Source of the DNA: Actinomycetes bacterium
GTDB lineage: Bacteria; Actinomycetota; Actinomycetes; Actinomycetales; Microbacteriaceae
Direction of reading: 5' to 3'
Assembly: GCA_023432305.1 (NCBI GenBank)
Contig: JAEYUT010000084.1
Span: 1-18,319 of the forward strand
DNA length: 18,319 bases
Both the position numbers and the translations under genes were made by a program. Under the pieces are notes generated by a model. It did no database searches, was not told where the DNA came from, and saw only the letters and a program-made list of their open reading frames with translations. This document shows, piece by piece, positions 14,474 through 18,319 of the stretch; within the stretch, counting starts at the first letter, position 1, and every line of letters starts with the position of its first letter.

Positions 14474-15805
14474 GTGCCGCGCTCCGAACTCGCTCCCGAA
14501 CAGCAGGCCGTGTTCGAGGCGATCGAGACCACGCGCGACCACATCTTCGTGACCGGCCGGGCCGGAACCGGCAAGTCGACGCTGCTCGAATACCTTGCGT
14601 GGAACACCTCCAAGCAGCTCGTCGTGTGCGCGCCGACTGGTGTCGCCGCTCTCAACGTCGGCGGGCAGACCATCCACTCGCTGTTCCGGCTGCCGATCGG
14701 CGTGATCGCCGACCACGAGATCGAGCAGTCGCCCGAGCTCAAGAAGCTTCTGAACGCCATCGAGACGCTCGTGATCGACGAGGTGTCGATGGTCAACGCC
14801 GACCTCCTCGACGCCATCGACCGCAGTCTCCGTCAGGCGCGCCAGCGGCGCCACGAGCCGTTCGGCGGGGTGCAGCTGGTGCTGTTCGGCGACCCGTTCC
14901 AGCTCGCGCCGGTGCCGGGGGATGGCGACGAGCGCGCCTACTTCGCCGACCACTATCGCTCCATCTGGTTCTTCGACGCGAAGGTGTGGGACGAGGCCGA
15001 CCTGGTGATCTACGAGCTCGGCACCATCCACCGACAGCATGAGCTCGAGTTCAAGCACCTGCTGAACGGTGTGCGCTACGGGATGGTGACGGCCGAGATG
15101 GCGGGGCGCCTCAACTCGGTCGGGGCGCGGCCTGCGCCCGACGACGGCACGATCACCCTCGCCACGACCAACGCCACCGTCAACCGCATCAACGCCTCCG
15201 CGCTCGGGAGACTGCCGGGCCGCGCCATGTCGGCGGTCGCCGACGTCAACGGCGAGTTCGGGGGCCGCGCCTACCCGGCCGACGAGAAGCTCGAGCTCAA
15301 GGTGGGCGCACAGGTGATGTTCCTGCGCAACGACGCCGGCGGTGAGGGGCGCTGGGTGAACGGCACTCTCGGCGAGGTCATCAAGATCACCGATGTGGTG
15401 ACGGTCGAGGTCGACGGCGAGCGTCACGAGGTGCACCCCGTCACCTGGGAGCGCTACCGCTACAGCTACTCGCCCGTCACGAAGCAGCTGTCGAAGGATG
15501 TGGTGGCCGAGTTCACGAAGTTCCCGCTGCGTCTGGCGTGGGCGGTCACGATCCACAAGTCGCAGGGCAAGAGCTACGACAAGGCGATCATCGATCTCGG
15601 CCCCCGCACCTTCGCGCCGGGGCAGACGTATGTGGCGCTCAGCCGCCTCACCTCGCTCGACGGTCTCTACATGACCCGCCCGCTGCGTCCGAGCGACATC
15701 ATCGTCGACGAGAACGTGAAGCGGTTCATGTCCGGGCGAAGCCGATCCCGGGCATTGACGCGTAAGGCCGCCGACCCGGAGGTCGACGGCCGCGTCCGAG
15801 CGTGA
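14474..15805 (+). CDS. PIF1-like ATP-dependent DNA helicase (superfamily 1B)
   Basis: A 443-residue helicase. Motif I is VTGRAGTGKSTLLEYL near residues 25-40, followed by CAPTGVAALNVGGQTIHSLF (motif Ia). Motif II is LVIDEVSM, motif III LFGDPFQLAPV, the arginine-finger region IHRQHELEFKHLLNGVR, and the C-terminal WAVTIHKSQGKSYDKAIIDLG and TYVALSRLTSLDGLYM (motifs V/VI). This is the complete set for PIF1/RecD-type 5'-3' helicases. A single-domain bacterial PIF1-like helicase is usually annotated as an AAA ATPase and is thought to act on replication or recombination intermediates. The start is GTG 14474 because of the promoter spacing. The tail (about residues 415-443) is basic and probably disordered. 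Confidence 0.88.
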   Translation: MPRSELAPEQQAVFEAIETTRDHIFVTGRAGTGKSTLLEYLAWNTSKQLVVCAPTGVAALNVGGQTIHSLFRLPIGVIADHEIEQSPELKKLLNAIETLVIDEVSMVNADLLDAIDRSLRQARQRRHEPFGGVQLVLFGDPFQLAPVPGDGDERAYFADHYRSIWFFDAKVWDEADLVIYELGTIHRQHELEFKHLLNGVRYGMVTAEMAGRLNSVGARPAPDDGTITLATTNATVNRINASALGRLPGRAMSAVADVNGEFGGRAYPADEKLELKVGAQVMFLRNDAGGEGRWVNGTLGEVIKITDVVTVEVDGERHEVHPVTWERYRYSYSPVTKQLSKDVVAEFTKFPLRLAWAVTIHKSQGKSYDKAIIDLGPRTFAPGQTYVALSRLTSLDGLYMTRPLRPSDIIVDENVKRFMSGRSRSRALTRKAADPEVDGRVRA

Positions 15806-15817
15806 GGTCCGGCGTGC

Positions 15818-16465
15818 TTACGCGGCGGCCTTCGCGGCGGAGAGGTCGTGGAAGAGCTCGGTGTTGAAGTCGTACGCCACGAGCACCTCATCGATCACGC
15901 GGTTCGCCTCGTCGGCGCTCCAGCCGGCCGCGTCGAGCTCCTCACGGTAGTGCTCCTTGAACTGCTTGGGGTCGGCGATCTCGTCGAAGATGTAGAAGCC
16001 GATGCCGTTGGTCTCGAATCCGAACTGACGGGCCATGACCTTGGCGATGAACTGACCGCCGGAGAGGTCGCCGAGGTAGCGCGTGTAGTGGTGGGCGATG
16101 AAGCCGCCGCCCCAGCCCTCGGCCTCGATCTCGCGGATGCGGTTGACGTACGCGACGGTCGTGGGAACCGGGCTGATCTGCTCACGCCAGTCGGCGCCGA
16201 GCAGGAACTCGAGGTCGGCTTCGAGCGCAGGAAGTCGCGTGAGGCGGGGGGTGGCGAAGCGCTGCACGATCGGGTCGTCGGCGAACGACTTCTCGGCGCC
16301 CTCGAGCGCCTCGTAGATGTAGTAGTGCTGCACGACGAGGGCGATGTAGTCCTCGCGGGTGCCGGCGCCCTTCATGAGGTCGCTCATGAAGCCAGCGCCT
16401 TCGCTCTCCGAGTGGCTGGCCCAGGTGCGCTCGCGGAGAGCCTGGGAGAAGGACAGCACAGACAC
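15818..16465 (-). CDS. hmuO: Biliverdin-producing heme oxygenase, HmuO-like
   Basis: A 215-residue, full-length heme oxygenase. The proximal heme ligand is His18 in RERTWASHSESEGAGFMSDLMKG, matching the QAHEKAEHSTFMSDLLKG region of Corynebacterium HmuO. The distal helix is HHYTRYLGDLSGGQFIAKVMARQFG, with Asp133 as the distal-pocket Asp and flexible Gly136/Gly137. It opens the heme ring in the cytoplasm, giving biliverdin, CO and iron. The start is GTG 16465 with AAGGAG (complement of 16471-16476) 5 nt upstream. Two overlapping iron boxes cover the promoter, so it should be expressed when iron is short. It follows the DUF4383 gene by 41 bp on the same strand. Confidence 0.93.
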   Translation of the reverse strand: MSVLSFSQALRERTWASHSESEGAGFMSDLMKGAGTREDYIALVVQHYYIYEALEGAEKSFADDPIVQRFATPRLTRLPALEADLEFLLGADWREQISPVPTTVAYVNRIREIEAEGWGGGFIAHHYTRYLGDLSGGQFIAKVMARQFGFETNGIGFYIFDEIADPKQFKEHYREELDAAGWSADEANRVIDEVLVAYDFNTELFHDLSAAKAAA

Positions 16466-16479
16466 GGGAACTCCTTGCG

Positions 16480-16498
16480 TGAGGTTAGGGTGACCTTA
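16480..16498. promoter_or_regulatory. DtxR/IdeR-type iron box 1, upstream of heme oxygenase
   Basis: TGAGGTTAGGGTGACCTTA matches 15 of 19 positions of the actinobacterial iron-box consensus TTAGGTTAGSCTAACCTAA, by eye. It lies 14 bp upstream of the GTG at 16465 and overlaps the likely start of transcription, as expected for repression by an iron-loaded DtxR/IdeR protein. Confidence 0.75.
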
Positions 16499-16514
16499 GT
16501 TTAGCCTCACCGGT
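16496..16514. promoter_or_regulatory. DtxR/IdeR-type iron box 2, overlapping box 1
   Basis: TTAGTTTAGCCTCACCGGT matches 14 of 19 consensus positions, mostly in its left half and centre. It begins 16 bp after box 1 starts and overlaps it by 3 bp. A -10-like TAAACT (complement of 16498-16503) lies within it. It also covers the last codons of the DUF4383 gene. Confidence 0.5.
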
Positions 16515-16926
16515 GGGATGCGGATCGCCGATCTTCGGAGCCGGTCACCGGGGCGGCGCCGATTCCCGCCGCCAGGAGCGTCGCGGATGCCGCGAAATGC
16601 AGCAGGTTGCTGGCGCCTGTCAGCCCGAGGACGTTGAACGGCGCGCCTACCGCGAACAGGCCGAACATCCCGAGGGCGAAGAGCACGCACCCGGCCGTCG
16701 TATTCACGATCCGCGCCCGGGCGTCGCCCCCGAGGAATCCGAACACGAGCGCTGCCGCCAACAGAAGATGCAACGCCGCGAGGGGGAGGCTCGTGCCGAA
16801 CTCCCACGCCAGACGTGCCTCCACCTGAGGCGCATCCGCTGTGGCGACGCTCACGATGAGTCCCCACACCCCGACCACACCGAACACGACGGCTGCGCCG
16901 AGCGCGACGACGCGGTTCGAGGTCAT
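16507..16926 (-). CDS. DUF4383-type membrane protein
   Basis: A 139-residue membrane protein with four predicted helices: about 5-27 (VVALGAAVVFGVVGVWGLIVSVA), 42-63, 72-92 and 97-125. The order of helices and the segment NVLGLTGASNLLHFAASATLLAAG match the DUF4383 family of actinobacterial membrane proteins, whose function is unknown. The ATG at 16926 (MTSNRVVAL) lies 4 nt after the stop of the DUF2470 gene, so the two are probably co-transcribed and coupled; only a weak GGAT is seen as a ribosome binding site. The position between a DUF2470 gene and heme oxygenase suggests, but does not prove, a role in heme or iron handling. Confidence 0.65.
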   Translation of the reverse strand: MTSNRVVALGAAVVFGVVGVWGLIVSVATADAPQVEARLAWEFGTSLPLAALHLLLAAALVFGFLGGDARARIVNTTAGCVLFALGMFGLFAVGAPFNVLGLTGASNLLHFAASATLLAAGIGAAPVTGSEDRRSASHR

Positions 16927-16930
16927 CGGA

Positions 16931-17230
16931 TCATCCGTGCGGACGCGGCTCGATGCCCAGCTTCGCGCAGGCCTTGTCGTAGAGAACGACAACCTCGCGA
17001 CGCACTTCGGGGCGTTCGCTGATCTCGGTGGACCACGGCAGCCGCAGCTGGTGCTCCACACCGTCGACCGTGTAGACCCAGTCTCCGCCGAGGCTGTCGA
17101 AGCCGGTCATCGTGGCGGTCTCGGGCTCGACGCCGGCGAAGGCGCGCACGAAGAGGATGTTGTCGGCAGTGTGGTCGTCGTTCATGTGGTGCAGGACACC
17201 CGCGACGACCTCAGAAGGGAACTCGGTCAC
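16931..17230 (-). CDS. DUF2470 domain protein (HugZ C-terminal-like)
   Basis: A 99-residue, single-domain protein beginning MTEFPSEVVAGVLHHMNDDHTADNILFVRAFAGVEPETATMTGFDSLGGDWVYTVDG. HHMNDDHTADN is the hallmark of DUF2470, which also forms the C-terminal domain of HugZ-type heme-degrading proteins and is found in some proteins of tetrapyrrole metabolism. It is soluble and cytoplasmic. The start is GTG 17230: TACCGT (complement of 17237-17242) ends 6 nt upstream, while the earlier GTG at 17248 would lie before that promoter. Being next to heme oxygenase supports a part in heme binding or breakdown (inference). It heads the minus-strand group DUF2470-DUF4383-hmuO. Confidence 0.75.
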   Translation of the reverse strand: MTEFPSEVVAGVLHHMNDDHTADNILFVRAFAGVEPETATMTGFDSLGGDWVYTVDGVEHQLRLPWSTEISERPEVRREVVVLYDKACAKLGIEPRPHG

Positions 17231-17236
17231 CACTCC

Positions 17237-17242
17237 ACGGTA
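17237..17242 (-). promoter_or_regulatory. Leaderless -10 hexamer TACCGT for the DUF2470 gene
   Basis: On the minus strand TACCGT is followed by 6 nt (ggagtg) and the GTG at 17230. No iron box is visible at this promoter, in contrast to hmuO. Confidence 0.45.
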
Positions 17243-17303
17243 ATCCACGGGCCTTCACGCGGCATCGATGGGGGCGGGCCTCCTCTCGGGCGAGGGCGCC
17301 GAG

Positions 17304-17309
17304 TACGGT
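17304..17309 (+). promoter_or_regulatory. Leaderless -10 hexamer TACGGT for the AlaX-like gene
   Basis: TACGGT is followed by 6 nt (gagggc) and the ATG at 17316. The gagggc between them could also act as a weak ribosome binding site if transcription began further upstream. Confidence 0.45.
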
Positions 17310-17315
17310 GAGGGC

Positions 17316-18188
17316 ATGGCTCTGCCCAGGATCGATACTCGCGTGGACTACCCGGACGGCGACGTCACCTCGACGGGCGTGGTTCTGCACGTGGAGCCGC
17401 TCGGCGGCGGCAGATCTGCTGTGCTGCTGGACCGCACGGCATTCCACCCTGTCGACGGCGCGTGGCCCGACCAGCCGTCTGACCGAGGCACGATGCGCTG
17501 GGCAGGGGGAGAGGCGCCGATCATCGACGGCGTGACCGGCGGCATCCGCGAGGGCGAGCTGCTGCTCGGGCGCGATCTGCCCGTGCGGATGGGCACGGCC
17601 GAGTGGACGTTCGTGGTGGCGCATGTGGTCGATGGGGCGGCGCCCGCAGAAGGGGACACGGTCGAGGTGACCGTCGACGCCGGTTACCGCAGGGCTCTCT
17701 CGGCTGGACACACCGCCTGCCATCTCGCATCGCTGGCGCTCGACGAGGCGCTCGCCGAGGCCTGGACGAAACCCGTCTCGACGGATGCGCTCGGCGCCCC
17801 GGGGTTCGATGCGGCGGCCATCCAGAGCTCGAGCATCCTGCCGCACGGCTCCCTCGACGTGTACCGCGTCGGCAGATCGCTGCGGAAGAAGGGCTTCGAT
17901 CCGGCTGCCCTCCACGACCTCGAGGCCGTCGCGGCCCGCACGAATGCGGCGCTCGACGCGTGGGTCGCGACGGGTGCGCCGGTCCGCATCGAGCGCGACG
18001 ACGACGCCCTCTCAGCTCGCCGCACCTGGGTGTGCGAGCTGCCGGAGCACGTCGCGCGCAACCCCTGCGGCGGCACGCATCTGACCGGCCTCGGGGGTGT
18101 CGACGCGATCACGGTGGCGCTCGAGTCGGCCGAGGTTCCGGGCGGTCTCGAACTGCGGATGCGCACCGCGATCCGGCTGGTCGGCTGA
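17316..18188 (+). CDS. AlaX-like alanyl-tRNA editing protein
   Basis: A 290-residue homologue of the AlaRS editing domain. An N-terminal beta-barrel portion holds FHPVDGAWPDQPSDRG (43-58), corresponding to the FYPEGGGQPSDRG segment of AlaX/AlaRS. The zinc ligands are all present: HTACH (132-136, HxxxH; usually RRxHTAxHLL) and CGGTH (251-255, CxxxH). It should hydrolyse Ser- or Gly-tRNA(Ala) formed by mistake, in the cytoplasm. There is no aminoacylation domain, and AlaRS is not nearby. The ATG at 17316 was chosen for its leaderless promoter and because the upstream frame is Gly-rich and unconserved in appearance. The gene converges on the stress-protein gene. Confidence 0.82.
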   Translation: MALPRIDTRVDYPDGDVTSTGVVLHVEPLGGGRSAVLLDRTAFHPVDGAWPDQPSDRGTMRWAGGEAPIIDGVTGGIREGELLLGRDLPVRMGTAEWTFVVAHVVDGAAPAEGDTVEVTVDAGYRRALSAGHTACHLASLALDEALAEAWTKPVSTDALGAPGFDAAAIQSSSILPHGSLDVYRVGRSLRKKGFDPAALHDLEAVAARTNAALDAWVATGAPVRIERDDDALSARRTWVCELPEHVARNPCGGTHLTGLGGVDAITVALESAEVPGGLELRMRTAIRLVG

Positions 18189-18205
18189 GGCGAGCGGTGC
18201 GCCCG

Positions 18206-18319
18206 TCAGCGGACGATCGCGACCGGGCACGGCATCGCCAGCAGCACCTCCATGCTCACCGAGCCGAACCACATCCGACCGAGAGCGCCACGGCCATGGC
18301 TGCCCACGGCGAGCAGCCG
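18206..18319 (-). CDS. Universal stress protein, C-terminal end (partial)
   Basis: The minus strand encodes RLLAVGSHGRGALGRMWFGS followed by VSMEVLLAMPCPVAIVR and a TGA stop at 18206-18208. The GxxG-9x-GS nucleotide-binding motif (GSHGRGALGRMWFGS) and the terminal PCPVAIVR are characteristic of UspA-domain proteins. The gene enters from beyond the window edge, so only 37 residues are seen. Whether it has one or two Usp domains cannot be told. Confidence 0.85.
   Translation of the reverse strand, partial: RLLAVGSHGRGALGRMWFGSVSMEVLLAMPCPVAIVR

Noticed and set aside
1..18319. CRISPR arrays, tRNA or rRNA genes, insertion sequences
   Set aside because: No regularly spaced repeats, cloverleaf-like segments, rRNA-like tracts or transposase frames were found on reading both strands.

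Overview
The window is high-GC, densely coded actinobacterial DNA. Protein signatures (short HU without a basic tail, split branched-chain 2-oxoacid dehydrogenase, CopD-CtaG fusion, DUF4383 and DUF2470 proteins) and the many leaderless promoters suggest a member of the Microbacteriaceae. The family is an inference; the genus cannot be told from the sequence. The DNA looks like core chromosome. There is no transposase, integrase, tRNA, rRNA or CRISPR array.

Layout: (1) 1-1120: the end of an alpha/beta hydrolase gene converging on a small PF04020-type membrane protein gene. (2) 1188-5742: a HisC2/Pat-type aminotransferase, then the E1alpha, E1beta and E2 genes of a branched-chain 2-oxoacid dehydrogenase (no E3 here). 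(3) 5795-5850: a long, nearly perfect inverted repeat between operons. (4) 5880-7959: a zinc uptake operon (ATPase, permease, Zur repressor) behind a perfect 15-bp Zur-type palindrome; no znuA is present. (5) 7972-9006: on the minus strand, a small unknown protein and an AlkD-like HEAT-repeat protein. (6) 9175-9591: a small two-helix membrane protein with less GC-biased codons. (7) 9635-10572: rpmB-rpmG-rpsN, the cysteine-poor, zinc-independent L28/L33/S14 set, ending in a strong terminator. (8) 10573-11020: about 450 bases without a credible gene but with strong hairpins; then hup and its terminator. (9) 11495-13459: a CopD-CtaG fusion for copper handling and cytochrome oxidase assembly. (10) 13473-15805: a divergent pair, an anchored extracytoplasmic protein of unknown function and a PIF1-like helicase. 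(11) 15818-17230: on the minus strand, a DUF2470 protein, a DUF4383 membrane protein and a heme oxygenase with two overlapping DtxR/IdeR-type iron boxes at its promoter. (12) 17316-18188: an AlaX-like alanyl-tRNA editing protein; then the C-terminal end of a universal stress protein on the minus strand.

Two metal circuits stand out. Zinc: Zur is the last gene of the operon it probably represses, and the zinc-independent ribosomal proteins lie about 2 kb away without a Zur box that I can see. Iron: heme oxygenase would be derepressed when iron is low and frees iron from heme, next to a DUF2470 protein whose fold relates it to heme-degrading HugZ.

The most consistent regulatory signal is leaderless transcription. 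For at least nine genes a TANNNT -10 hexamer ends 6-7 nt before the start codon, leaving no room for a ribosome binding site; this fixed the start chosen for the znuC-like, helicase and DUF2470 genes. Genes inside operons, and the ribosomal-protein, hup, heme oxygenase and 9175 genes, have Shine-Dalgarno sites instead.
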